A DNA stretch of 19,298 nucleotides from an uncultured Eubacteriales bacterium (GCA_900548615.1 URKW01000031.1:1-19298); one strand, 5' to 3'. Positions 7,398 to 14,584 are shown, counted from the first letter of the stretch. Notes: a model not told the origin generated them from the sequence alone. Translations and numbers: made by a program.

Positions 7398-7474
7398 GCG
7401 CCGCTGCCGCTGATGCCAGCGAGACGAGCAACGCTTCAGCGTCTACTGTTGCAACGCATGAGCGGCAGCGGCGC
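7398..7474. repeat. Long GC-rich palindrome, possible structured RNA
   Basis: Perfect 14-base arms GCGCCGCTGCCGCT (7398-7411) and AGCGGCAGCGGCGC (7461-7474) enclose further nested pairing: ATGC/GCAT after one mismatch, and ACGCT-TC-AGCGT near the tip. The nested structure of about 77 bases is much stronger than chance. There is no T run after it and no clear promoter in front, so it could be a cruciform, part of a mobile repeat, or a structured RNA. Confidence 0.55.
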
Positions 7475-7604
7475 AAGAAGGGAATCAATGCGTCATACGC
7501 ACCGATAATAAACGGGTTCTGTGAACGCGCGGTAAACGGCAACACTTTTGCATAGGGAACGGCGTGAGCGGATTCTTAAACCGCAGGTTTAAGCGGCCCT
7601 TTTG

Positions 7605-7650
7605 GACACTTTTGGGGCCGAGGTCAAAAGTGTCTCGCGCCGGAGCGCGA
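7605..7650. repeat. Paired palindromes
   Basis: GACACTTTTG (7605-7614) pairs with CAAAAGTGTC (7625-7634) over 10 bases. It is immediately followed by TCGCGC-CGGA-GCGCGA (7635-7650). Together with a nearby CTTAAACC/GGTTTAAG pair (about 7575-7593) they form a cluster resembling the repeated intergenic cassettes of Oscillospiraceae genomes. No gene is supported between 7046 and 7764. Confidence 0.55.
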
Positions 7651-7670
7651 AAGTCTCAATTAAAAATCAC

Positions 7671-7709
7671 AAAAGCAAAAGCCGGGCGGGCGGCCCGGCT
7701 TCTGCTTTT
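7671..7709 (-). terminator. Terminator downstream of the 26-aa gene
   Basis: The stem AAGCCGGGC/GCCCGGCTT with a 5-base loop extends after one mismatch into AAAAGCA/TGCTTTT. The T run lies on the - strand side, after the small membrane protein gene, 55 bases beyond its stop. The structure is symmetrical enough to work in both directions. Confidence 0.75.
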
Positions 7710-7764
7710 ACCATAAATCATTGGAAACATGCATTTCACTTTGTCATGCGGCTTCTGCAAGGCG

Positions 7765-7845
7765 TTACTTGTTGGTGACACGACTGACGACGCCAACGAC
7801 CACCAGCAGAACGGCAAGACCGGCCAGCAGCAGATTCAGACCCAT
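7765..7845 (-). CDS. 26-aa single-span membrane miniprotein
   Basis: This is a 26-residue open frame with all the signals of a gene: AAAGGAG 8 bases before the ATG, a possible extended -10 promoter upstream and a strong terminator after it. The product, MGLNLLLAGLAVLLVVVGVV followed by SRVTNK, is one hydrophobic helix with a short basic tail and a short outside end. This shape is shared by small membrane proteins of several kinds, including type I toxin peptides and small transporter or kinase regulators, but I recognise no named family. It is divergent from the LysR gene, with 157 bases between the two starts. Function unknown; a regulatory link to the LysR protein is possible but not shown. 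Confidence 0.65.
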   Translation of the reverse strand: MGLNLLLAGLAVLLVVVGVVSRVTNK

Positions 7846-7879
7846 AACCGTCGCTCCTTTCTTTTGGATTCCTAGGTTG

Positions 7880-7888
7880 GTTATAGCA
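7880..7888 (-). promoter_or_regulatory. Extended -10 box for the 26-aa gene
   Basis: On the - strand TGC-TATAAC occurs 34 bases before the start codon of the small membrane protein. No good -35 box is present at 16-18 bases, which is tolerable for an extended -10 promoter. Confidence 0.4.
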
Positions 7889-7921
7889 TATCACGGAGGA
7901 GTCCATTTGTAAAACGCACCA

Positions 7922-7942
7922 TTTTCATCATTATCATGAAAA
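7922..7942. promoter_or_regulatory. Inverted repeat, candidate LysR binding site
   Basis: TTTTCAT and ATGAAAA arms are separated by 7 bases, ending 5 bases before the -35 box of the LysR gene and lying between the two divergent genes. LysR proteins usually bind such interrupted dyads (T-N11-A type) near divergent promoters. Confidence 0.4.
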
Positions 7943-7947
7943 AATGT

Positions 7948-7976
7948 TTGAACCCCGTTAAGATTTCTGCTATACT
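7948..7976 (+). promoter_or_regulatory. Promoter of the LysR-family gene
   Basis: TTGAAC (7948-7953) and TATACT (7971-7976) are separated by exactly 17 bases, a good sigma-A type promoter. The start codon lies 26 bases after the -10 box. Confidence 0.75.
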
Positions 7977-8002
7977 ATGTTAAGAAAAAAGGAGGGATGG
8001 GT

Positions 8003-8899
8003 ATGAGCCTGACAAAGTACGAGATCCTGCTGAAGACCGCCGAGTGCGGCAGCTTCACACGGGCCGCCCAGGAGCTGAACTTCACCCAGTCCGGCATCAG
8101 CCACGCGGTCAGCTCGCTGGAGGCGGAGCTGGGGACGACGCTGGTGGTGCGCAGCCACGGCGGCGTGTCGCTGACGGCGGACGGCCGGGCGCTGCTGCCC
8201 TACTTCCGGGAGATGTGCGCTTTGCAGCACCAGCTGGAGCAGAAGGCCGCCGACCTGCGGGGACTGGACACCGGTCTTGTGCGGGTGGCCACCTTCACCA
8301 GCGTGTCGGAAAAGTGGATGCCCTATATTCTAAAGAGCTTTCAGGAGATCTATCCCAAGATCGAATTTGAGCTGCTGCCCTCCAACTTCAACAACGAGAT
8401 CGCCGATTGGGTCACCCACGGGCAGGCGGACTGCGGCTTCGTCAGCCTGCCCACGGAGAAGCATCTGGACAGCTGGCTGTTGCAGCGGGATCAGTGGAAG
8501 GTGATCGTTCCCTGTGACCATCCGCTGGCGGGCCGCAATCCCTTCCCGCCGGAGGCGCTGGAGCAGTATCCGGTGATCCTGCTGGACGAGGGCGACGACT
8601 ACGAGATACAGGAGGTGTTCGACACCCTGCATATCCAGCCCAACATCCAGTACACAGTGCAGCAGGATCAGACCATTCTGGCCATGGTGTCCAGCGGCCT
8701 GGGCATCAGCATCATGGAGGAGCTGATGCTGCAGCGCTGCGTGTATCCGCTGGTGGCCTGCCAGCTGCCCCGGCCCTTTTACCGCAACATTGGCATCTGC
8801 GTGAAGGATAAGAACGCCCTGTCCCTATCTACCCAGCGGTTCATCCAGCATGTCCGCCGCTGGGTATTGGCCAACGGTGCGCTGGAGGGGCAGAAATAA
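8003..8899 (+). CDS. LysR-family transcriptional regulator
   Basis: A 298-residue LysR-type regulator. Residues 1-60 form the winged helix-turn-helix domain (YEILLKTAECGSFTRAAQEL, then QSGISHAVSSLEAELG), followed by a linker helix and a substrate-binding domain of periplasmic-protein type (about 90-295), with typical segments such as LVRVATFTSVSEKWMPYIL and MVSSGLGISIMEELML. The ATG at 8003 is preferred because GGAGGG ends 6 bases before it; the ATG at 7997 directly abuts that site. It is divergent from a 26-aa membrane protein gene, and the dyad at 7922-7942 lies between them. The inducer and the regulated genes are unknown. A terminator follows 6 bases after the stop. Confidence 0.94.
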   Translation: MSLTKYEILLKTAECGSFTRAAQELNFTQSGISHAVSSLEAELGTTLVVRSHGGVSLTADGRALLPYFREMCALQHQLEQKAADLRGLDTGLVRVATFTSVSEKWMPYILKSFQEIYPKIEFELLPSNFNNEIADWVTHGQADCGFVSLPTEKHLDSWLLQRDQWKVIVPCDHPLAGRNPFPPEALEQYPVILLDEGDDYEIQEVFDTLHIQPNIQYTVQQDQTILAMVSSGLGISIMEELMLQRCVYPLVACQLPRPFYRNIGICVKDKNALSLSTQRFIQHVRRWVLANGALEGQK

Positions 8900-8905
8900 A
8901 GGCAT

Positions 8906-8939
8906 AAAAAGAAACCGGGGATATCCCCGGTTCTTTTTT
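8906..8939. terminator. Bidirectional terminator between LysR and ROK genes
   Basis: The 20-base perfect palindrome AACCGGGGATATCCCCGGTT (8913-8932) has an A run before it and a T run after it, lying between two convergent genes. Confidence 0.9.
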
Positions 8940-8948
8940 TGCTTATTA

Positions 8949-9875
8949 TCACAGTGCGGCGGCGCCGATGATGCCGGCCTCGTTGCCCAGCTTGGCGGCG
9001 GCGATGATGGGCACGGCGCCCTCCCGTCCGCCGAAGCAATGCTCCGCCACATATTCCCGGATGGGAGAGAGGATCCGCTCGCCCTGACGGCTGATGCCGC
9101 CGCCGATGAGAATCATCTCCGGGGCAAGGCTGTTGACCAGATCGGTCATGCCCGCCGCCACATAGACGCACCAGCGGTCGATGACCGCCTGTGCCGCCGC
9201 GTCTCCGGCGTCGGCGGCCTGAAACACGTCCAGCGCCGTCAGCTCCTCACGGCCATGGAGGGCGGATTCCGGATGCTGCTCTCCGGCCCGCTTGGCCTGA
9301 CGGATCAGTGCGGTGGCGGAGGCGTAGGCCTCCCAGCAGCCGTCACGGCCGCAGGTGCAGTGCTCGCCCTCCAGCACCAGCAGGGTATGGCCCAGCTCTG
9401 CGCCCATGGAGCGCATACCGGCGTAAATTTTGCCGTCGATGATGATGCCGCCGCCTACGCCGGTGCCCAGCGTAATGAGGATCATATCCCGGCGGCCCAC
9501 CGCTGCGCCTGCCACGGTCTCCGCCAGAGCGGCGCAGTTGGCGTCGTTGCTGAGACGGACGGGGATGCCGAACCGCTCGTGGAGCATCCGGCACACGGGG
9601 ACGTTGAACCAGCCCAGATTATAGGCACGCACCACCACACCGGCCTCGCTGTCGCAGGTGCCGGGGGAGCCGATGCCGATGCTGGCGCAGTCGGCGGCGA
9701 TCAGGCCCGCCTTGTCCAAAGCCAGCTCCACGGCGCGGCACATATCCGCCACCATTTCCTCCGCCGGGCGGAAGGCTCCGGTGGGAACGCTGGCCTCGGC
9801 GATAATGTTGTGGCGGTCGTCCACCACGCCAACGGCGATGTTGGTGCCGCCCAGATCAATACCGATACGATACAT
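8949..9875 (-). CDS. ROK-family sugar kinase, probable glucokinase
   Basis: A 308-residue ROK protein (repressor, ORF, kinase) with no DNA-binding domain, so it is the kinase type. The ATP-binding phosphate motif is at the start (IGIDLGGTNIAVGVVDD). SNDANCAALAE carries the likely catalytic Asp, LGTGVGGGIIIDG lies in the middle, and the ROK zinc signature CTCGRDGCWE is complete. Proteins of this type in Firmicutes are usually glucokinases; kinases for N-acetylmannosamine, fructose or other hexoses share the same motifs. GAGGAG precedes the ATG. It follows the phosphopantetheinyl transferase gene with a 16-bp gap and is probably in the same transcript; no functional link between the two is obvious. 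Confidence 0.9.
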   Translation of the reverse strand: MYRIGIDLGGTNIAVGVVDDRHNIIAEASVPTGAFRPAEEMVADMCRAVELALDKAGLIAADCASIGIGSPGTCDSEAGVVVRAYNLGWFNVPVCRMLHERFGIPVRLSNDANCAALAETVAGAAVGRRDMILITLGTGVGGGIIIDGKIYAGMRSMGAELGHTLLVLEGEHCTCGRDGCWEAYASATALIRQAKRAGEQHPESALHGREELTALDVFQAADAGDAAAQAVIDRWCVYVAAGMTDLVNSLAPEMILIGGGISRQGERILSPIREYVAEHCFGGREGAVPIIAAAKLGNEAGIIGAAAL

Positions 9876-9891
9876 GGTTGCTCCTCCTCAC

Positions 9892-10461
9892 TTACAGCTG
9901 CATGGCTGCGGTGACGGCGCAGCCGTTTTGCATGATGTGATCCAGTGCCACGCCCTCCGGCAGCTGGAGACGGCTCAGCGCCAGCAGTGGCCCCTTGCCC
10001 GTCAGCTTGAACAGGGCCTCCTTGGCCGTCCAGCACTCCCAGAACCGCTGGAAGCAGCCCGCGTCGCCGTAACGGATGTAGGCCATCTCCGTCTCGGAGC
10101 AGGCACGGCGCATGAACTTCTCCTCCGCGCCGCGAATGACCTCCACGTCCACGCCCAGCACGTGATCTCCCGCGGCAGCCACCACATAGGGGCCGCTGTG
10201 GCTGACGCTGACGTAGAAGGGATCGCCCTCCACGCCGGGCTTGCCGTTTTCGTCCCAGACCAGCGGCGCGCTCTCCGCCGTGCAGCCAAGACGGGCCGCC
10301 GCGGCCTGCCGCAGCAGCAGTTCACCGGCGGCGCTGCGCTTGCGGTCGTCCTCGTTGGGGAAATCACCAATGCGGCTGCGGCGCTCCGCGTCCATCATGG
10401 ACAGGGCGGCGTCGTAGGCCGCGGCGTCCATCTCCTTGATGTTATACCAGAAAAGCTCCAT
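9892..10461 (-). CDS. Sfp-type 4'-phosphopantetheinyl transferase
   Basis: A 189-residue enzyme that would move the phosphopantetheine arm of coenzyme A onto a serine of a carrier protein. Family motifs are present in order: NGKP (72-75), SVSHSG (85-90), GVDVE with Mg ligands D105 and E107, and WTAKEALFK (144-152) with K147/E148. Members are often 210-240 residues, so this is a compact version. The frame stays open upstream to 10641, but GGAGG 7 bases before 10461 and the family start point support the ATG used here. There is no polyketide or peptide synthetase in the window, so its carrier protein is encoded elsewhere, or it serves fatty acid synthesis in place of AcpS. Confidence 0.9.
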   Translation of the reverse strand: MELFWYNIKEMDAAAYDAALSMMDAERRSRIGDFPNEDDRKRSAAGELLLRQAAAARLGCTAESAPLVWDENGKPGVEGDPFYVSVSHSGPYVVAAAGDHVLGVDVEVIRGAEEKFMRRACSETEMAYIRYGDAGCFQRFWECWTAKEALFKLTGKGPLLALSRLQLPEGVALDHIMQNGCAVTAAMQL

Positions 10462-10500
10462 ATGACTACCTCCACCGATATCGTAATATTCTTGGTAATG

Positions 10501-10529
10501 AGTATACCACATGCGCCGCGCCGTTTCCA
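10501..10529 (-). promoter_or_regulatory. Promoter for transferase-kinase operon
   Basis: On the - strand TGGAAA (10524-10529), a 17-base spacer and an extended -10 TGG-TATACT (-10 at 10501-10506) lie 40 bases before the transferase start. Confidence 0.55.
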
Positions 10530-10540
10530 CTCTTTTTATG

Positions 10541-10569
10541 TTGCTTTTTGCCGGATTTTGCGATACACT
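10541..10569 (+). promoter_or_regulatory. Candidate promoter for the GNAT-like/truA pair
   Basis: TTGCTT (10541-10546) and TACACT (10564-10569) stand 17 bases apart, 27 bases before the start codon. Both boxes deviate from consensus; the position between divergent genes is right. Confidence 0.4.
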
Positions 10570-10596
10570 GGGCTTGTGTTTACAAGGAGGAACAAT

Positions 10597-11724
10597 ATGG
10601 TTTCGATTATTGAAGTGACCACGAAGGGGCAGCTGCGCCAATTCGTGGATTACCCCAACATTTTATATAAAGATGTGCCCCAGTTTGTCCCCGCCACCTT
10701 TGATGACGATATGAGCGATTGGGACAAAAAGAAGAACCCCGCCTTTGAATACTGCGAGGCTCGCTGCTGGATGGCCATGCGCAACGGCGAGATGGTGGGC
10801 CGCATCGGCGCCATCCTCAGCCATAAGGCCAACGAGAAGTGGGGCACCAACCGCATGCGCTTTACCCAGGTGGATTTCATCGACGACGAGCAGGTGGCCA
10901 ACGCCCTGTTCACTACGGTGGAGCGCTGGGCCAAGGAAAAGGGCTGCAACGAGGTACACGGCCCGCTGGGGTTCACCGACCTGGATCGTGAGGGCATGCT
11001 GGTGGAGGGCTTTGACCGCCGCAGCTGCTTCTTCACCTATTATAACCATCCCTACTACATCGATCACCTGACCCGGCTGGGCTATGTGAAGGATGTGGAC
11101 TGGATCGAAAATCTCATTCAGGTGCCCACCGATGAAAAGATCATCGAGCGGTGGCGCAAGCTGTCGGAGTTCGTGGAAAAGCGCTATCACCTGCATGTGT
11201 TTCATCCCCGGACGCGGCTGGACTACTTTGGCCTGATCCCCCGGTTCTTCCAGCTGGTGAACACCTGCTACGCGCCGCTGTACGGCACGGTGGAGCTGTC
11301 GGATAAGCAGATCAAGCGCTACAGCGCTAAGTTTGCCCCGCTGATCAACCCAAATCTGGCCTTCTTCATCATGGATGAGCACGAGGATATGGTGGCCATG
11401 GGTGTGGCCGCGCCCTCCATCGCCAGCGCTCTGCAGAAAAGCCGGGGCAAGTATTTCCCCACCGGGTGGATCGACCTGCTGAAGGCCTTCCACAAGAACG
11501 ACACCATTGACCTTTTGCTGATCGCCGTGCGGCCCGACTACCAGAAGAAGGGCGTCAACGCCATGATCCTGTACAACGCCATGCAGGGCTGCCATAAGCT
11601 GGGCATCAAGGAGGCCGAGACCGGCCCCATGCTGGAGACCAACGAGAAGGTGCAGTCCCAGTGGAAGGACTTTGACATTGAGCAGCACAAGCGCCGCCGC
11701 TGCTTTATCAAGAAGCTGAAGTGA
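10597..11724 (+). CDS. GNAT-like acyltransferase family protein, substrate unknown
   Basis: A 375-residue cytoplasmic protein without signal or membrane segments. The centre (about 50-135) reads like a GNAT N-acetyltransferase core: a strand with ARCWMAMRNGEMVGRIGAIL, then FIDDEQVANALFTTVERWAKEKGCNEVHGPLGFTD, typical of the alpha/beta elements of that fold. A second GNAT-like half may follow (ISLLLIAVRPDYQKKG-type segment near 305-325, with the Q/R-x-x-G/A-like 'PDYQKKGV' acyl-CoA loop). The double-domain arrangement and length match a family of unstudied proteins from Clostridia. AAGGAGG 6 bases before the ATG supports the start. Its stop codon overlaps the truA start by one base. Whether it acetylates a small molecule, a lipid or a protein is not evident. 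Confidence 0.72.
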   Translation: MVSIIEVTTKGQLRQFVDYPNILYKDVPQFVPATFDDDMSDWDKKKNPAFEYCEARCWMAMRNGEMVGRIGAILSHKANEKWGTNRMRFTQVDFIDDEQVANALFTTVERWAKEKGCNEVHGPLGFTDLDREGMLVEGFDRRSCFFTYYNHPYYIDHLTRLGYVKDVDWIENLIQVPTDEKIIERWRKLSEFVEKRYHLHVFHPRTRLDYFGLIPRFFQLVNTCYAPLYGTVELSDKQIKRYSAKFAPLINPNLAFFIMDEHEDMVAMGVAAPSIASALQKSRGKYFPTGWIDLLKAFHKNDTIDLLLIAVRPDYQKKGVNAMILYNAMQGCHKLGIKEAETGPMLETNEKVQSQWKDFDIEQHKRRRCFIKKLK

Positions 11725-12461
11725 TGATGCAGAACTATAAATTTACCATTGCCTATGACGGCACACGGTTTTTCGGCTGGGAGCGCCAGCCGGACAGGGA
11801 CACCATTCAGGGTAAGCTCGAAGCGGTGCTGAGCCGTCTGGCCGGCCAGCCGGTGGAGATCATCGGCGCAGGCCGCACCGATGCAGGCGTTCACGCCCGT
11901 GCCATGGTGGCCAACGCCCAGCTGGACGTGAAGGAATCCCCGGAGGAGATCCGGGACTACTGCAACCGCTATCTGCCGGATGCCATCGCCGTCCGGGAGG
12001 TGAAGCCCTGTGGGCCCCGGTTCCACGCCCGGTACAACGCGCTGGGCAAGACCTACCGCTACACGGTGTTTGTGGGGGAGGTCAAGCCGGTGTTCGACCG
12101 GAAGTATGTGACGCTGCTGCCCTACGCGCCGGATGTGGAGCGGATGCGGCAGGCCGCCGCCTACCTGACGGGGGAGCACGACTTTGCCGCCTTCTGCGGC
12201 AATCCCCGCATGAAGAAATCCACCGTCCGCACGGTGGATACCATCGACATTCAGCAGCGGAAGGATCGTATCACGTTTACCTTCCATGGCAACGGCTTTT
12301 TGCAGAGCATGGTGCGCATTCTGGTGGGTACGCTGCTGGAGGTAGGCCGTGGCTTCTGGGAGCCGGAGCAGGTGCAGGCCATTCTGGATAGCCGCGACCG
12401 CAAGCAGGCCGGCCCCACCGCCCCGCCGGAGGGACTGTGTCTGATGAAGGTGGATTATTGA
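11724..12461 (+). CDS. truA: tRNA pseudouridine(38-40) synthase TruA
   Basis: A 245-residue pseudouridine synthase acting on positions 38-40 of the tRNA anticodon arm. The N-terminus (YKFTIAYDGTRFFGWERQP) and the catalytic motif GAGRTDAGVHA with D53 are unmistakable. GKTYRYTVF, the DFAAFC segment and FLQSMVRILVGTLLEVGRG near the C-terminus agree with TruA. The length is normal. The start ATG overlaps the previous stop (TGATG), with only a weak purine-rich site ahead, so translation probably depends on the upstream GNAT-like gene. ATG at 11727 is equally possible. A strong terminator follows at 12501. Confidence 0.96.
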   Translation: MMQNYKFTIAYDGTRFFGWERQPDRDTIQGKLEAVLSRLAGQPVEIIGAGRTDAGVHARAMVANAQLDVKESPEEIRDYCNRYLPDAIAVREVKPCGPRFHARYNALGKTYRYTVFVGEVKPVFDRKYVTLLPYAPDVERMRQAAAYLTGEHDFAAFCGNPRMKKSTVRTVDTIDIQQRKDRITFTFHGNGFLQSMVRILVGTLLEVGRGFWEPEQVQAILDSRDRKQAGPTAPPEGLCLMKVDY

Positions 12462-12500
12462 AATTGGCATGAAATCCGGCGATTGCATTGCCAACAAAAT

Positions 12501-12533
12501 AAGGAGCGGCCTGTGGTCAGGCCGCTCCTTTCT
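12501..12533 (+). terminator. Terminator after truA
   Basis: The perfect 13-base stem AAGGAGCGGCCTG/CAGGCCGCTCCTT with a TGGT loop is followed by TCTAATT. Confidence 0.92.
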
Positions 12534-12536
12534 AAT

Positions 12537-12557
12537 TGTGCCGCCAACGGCGGCACA
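12537..12557. repeat. Small perfect hairpin
   Basis: TGTGCCGCC-AAC-GGCGGCACA, a 9-base stem with a 3-base loop, lies right after the truA terminator. It has no T run; the role is unknown. Confidence 0.5.
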
Positions 12558-12592
12558 CATCAGTTCTTCCCTCTTCTCTCTTATCTTTTCAC

Positions 12593-12913
12593 TGACAAAA
12601 AAGAACCGCCCGAAGGCCGACTGACATAAGAAAACATACGGTTTTGCCTGTGCCTGTCCGGCTAAAATCACCCGAAAAAATACCCGCATACGTCAGTATG
12701 CGGGTATTTTTGCAGCCGATTTTATCTCGAACTTGCTTTGGCAAAACTGCTTCGCACCAGAAAAGAGCGGATTTTGTGCAGAGCCAAGACGCGGCGCCGC
12801 AGGCATACTCTATGTCTGGCAAGGTGCCGCAACGCAGGTTCCTGCGCAAAAGCCGCCTTTTATGGCGTGTGTTTTCTTGTGTCAGGCGGCCTAAAGGCGG
12901 TTCTTTTTTGTCA
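12593..12913. mobile_element. MITE-like element with about 48-bp terminal inverted repeats
   Basis: The left end (TGACAAAAAAGAACCGCC... from 12593) and the reverse complement of the right end (from 12913) agree over roughly 48 bases with about 8 mismatches; the outermost 18 are identical. The 321-base element also has a perfect 16-base hairpin (12676-12691/12696-12711, loop GTCA) inside. It encodes no recognisable transposase, so it looks non-autonomous. The right end supplies the TGA stop of the cohesin gene and the hairpin-forming ends may act as a terminator. A target-site duplication could not be identified. An 86-codon open frame inside (12589-12849, -) is judged to be a by-product of the repeat. 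Confidence 0.7.
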
Positions 12914-14569
12914 CATGTTGTGTATGTCGTTCAACAGCTCGTCCAACGACATGCGGCCCACTTTTTCGTTGGCGGCTGCGGCGGGGTTGGCCGCTTCCGC
13001 TGCCTGACGGGCCGCCTCGGCCTCTGCGGCCTGACGGCTGGCTTCCGCCGCCTGACGCTGGGCGATTTCCTGCTGCATCTTGCCGGACAGATCCTCCACA
13101 AAGGGGCTGGTCAGCGTATCGTCGGAGACCTTCCGCTGTTGGGGTCGTGCGGGAGCGGCAGGTGCGGCCTTCCGCACGGGCTGTGCGGGTGCGGACTGCT
13201 GGACAGGCCGTGCCGCGGGAGCGGCTTTCACCGGCTCTGGGCGGCTCTGCTGCGGCGCACGGTTCTGGGCTGCGGCGTTACGGTCGGGGCGGGGCGGCTG
13301 GGGCGGACGGTCATCGTCATCGCCGCTGTCGCCGTCATCGTCATATCCGCCGCCATTGTGGCCGATACGGCCCAGCAGGAAGCCCACCAGCAGCAGAATG
13401 ACGACCAGCAGCGCCGCACCGATGATGGCGGCGGTGGAGGTAGCCATCTCACCCACCAACGGCAGCGTTACCGTCATGGGGATGGAATAGGTAGGCGGCT
13501 CGGGCGGCGTGTTGGGATCGACGATCGTCATGGTGGGGATGATGCCCTCGTACTTGGGCATGCGGTACACATGGACGGTATAGGTCTTGGAGGTGGTGCC
13601 GTCCTCTGCTGTGCAGGTGACGGTCATCACATTGTCCCCCTCCTGAGACAGCTGCATGGTGGCCTCGGTGACCTTCAGGGCCTTTTCGTCCTTTGCCACG
13701 CCGGAAAGCGTCGCCGACCGGGTCTCGTAGGGGACGTAGGCCACGTATTCCGTCACCGCGCCGGAGAAGGTGGGGCTGAGCGTGCCCACATCCAGCGTCA
13801 GCTCCTTCAGCAGCGCGTCGGTGCTGGGCTTGTAGTTGGGATCCTGCTCACGGGTGACGGTGATGGTGTAGTTCTTTTTGGCGCCGGTGGCGGCGGTGCA
13901 GGTAACGGTGACGGTATTGCTGCCCACCACCAGCGTATTGCCGCTGACGGACACACGGGCCGAGCCGTCCGCCGCCTTATAGCTGAGGTTCAGGGATTCC
14001 ACCGCGTAGGGCACCGTGGCGGTGTAATTGGTGGTGGATTTGTTGAACGCGGGGCTGAGGGTGGCGTTGGAGCAGGTGAGGGAGCTGAGGTCGCAGTTGC
14101 TGCTGGGCGGCGTCGCCACCGAGCCCGTCCAGGACGTGCCGCTGACAGTCTCGTCCTTGCTGCCGTCGGAGACGACGATGTTCTTGAACCCGGCGGTCAG
14201 TGCGGTGCCGCTGGCCAGACCGCTCTTTACCCGGAAGGTGACGGTCAGCACGCCGGTGCTGGAATTGATGGGGTTGCTGACGCCGTACAGCAGGAAGTGG
14301 TTGCTGTTGTAGTCCATGGTCCAGCCGCTGATCTTCTGATCGTAGTTGGTGAACTCCAGCGTGTTGCTGTCATACTCCAGCGTGGCCTCGATGCCCATGA
14401 CGTTGCTGCCGGAAATGCTGAGCGTCAGCGTGACGGTGCTGCCGGCCTGCACGGTGCTGTCGCCGGACAGGGAGGACGAGGCCGCCTCTGCCCGTTGGGG
14501 CAGCAGCGCCGCGACGATCAGCGCCAGCGTCAGCAGCAGCTTGAAAAGGGAAGAGGTATTGTGTTTCAT
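12911..14569 (-). CDS. Membrane-anchored cohesin protein with cadherin-like domains
   Basis: A 552-residue surface protein. A signal peptide (1-30, cut near AEA) is followed by a cohesin-like beta domain (about 35-152; it begins SGDSTVQAGSTVTLTLSISG and contains GIEATLEYD and GVLTVTFRV, typical of cohesin/dockerin systems). Two cadherin-like beta-sandwich domains follow (about 158-240 and 252-336; each with LSSL/LKEL...LSPAF/LSPTF...YTATVPY/YVAYVPY...VTCTA). One membrane helix (about 378-400) leads to an acidic stretch (DDDGDSGDDDD), a Pro/Ala-rich segment and a coiled coil of AAEA repeats, ending MSLDELLNDIHNM. The tail of about 150 residues should lie in the cytoplasm. AGGAGG 8 bases before the ATG supports the start. 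It follows the dockerin gene by 15 bp. The stop codon is in the end of a mobile-looking element, so the original C-terminus may have differed. Confidence 0.85.
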   Translation of the reverse strand: MKHNTSSLFKLLLTLALIVAALLPQRAEAASSSLSGDSTVQAGSTVTLTLSISGSNVMGIEATLEYDSNTLEFTNYDQKISGWTMDYNSNHFLLYGVSNPINSSTGVLTVTFRVKSGLASGTALTAGFKNIVVSDGSKDETVSGTSWTGSVATPPSSNCDLSSLTCSNATLSPAFNKSTTNYTATVPYAVESLNLSYKAADGSARVSVSGNTLVVGSNTVTVTCTAATGAKKNYTITVTREQDPNYKPSTDALLKELTLDVGTLSPTFSGAVTEYVAYVPYETRSATLSGVAKDEKALKVTEATMQLSQEGDNVMTVTCTAEDGTTSKTYTVHVYRMPKYEGIIPTMTIVDPNTPPEPPTYSIPMTVTLPLVGEMATSTAAIIGAALLVVILLLVGFLLGRIGHNGGGYDDDGDSGDDDDRPPQPPRPDRNAAAQNRAPQQSRPEPVKAAPAARPVQQSAPAQPVRKAAPAAPARPQQRKVSDDTLTSPFVEDLSGKMQQEIAQRQAAEASRQAAEAEAARQAAEAANPAAAANEKVGRMSLDELLNDIHNM

Positions 14570-14584
14570 GGCGTTATCCTCCTA

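Noticed and set aside
7319..7555. 78-codon open frame on the + strand
   Set aside because: It spans the 14-bp palindrome, has no ribosome site and an Ala/Ser-rich composition produced by GC repeats.
9892..10641. Longer start for the phosphopantetheinyl transferase
   Set aside because: The extra 60 residues cover the divergent promoters and have no ribosome site; the ATG at 10461 has GGAGG and matches the family start.
12589..12849. 86-codon open frame on the - strand inside the inverted-repeat element
   Set aside because: It runs through the palindromes of the element and has no ribosome site or recognisable domain; such frames are commonly mis-annotated in repeated elements.
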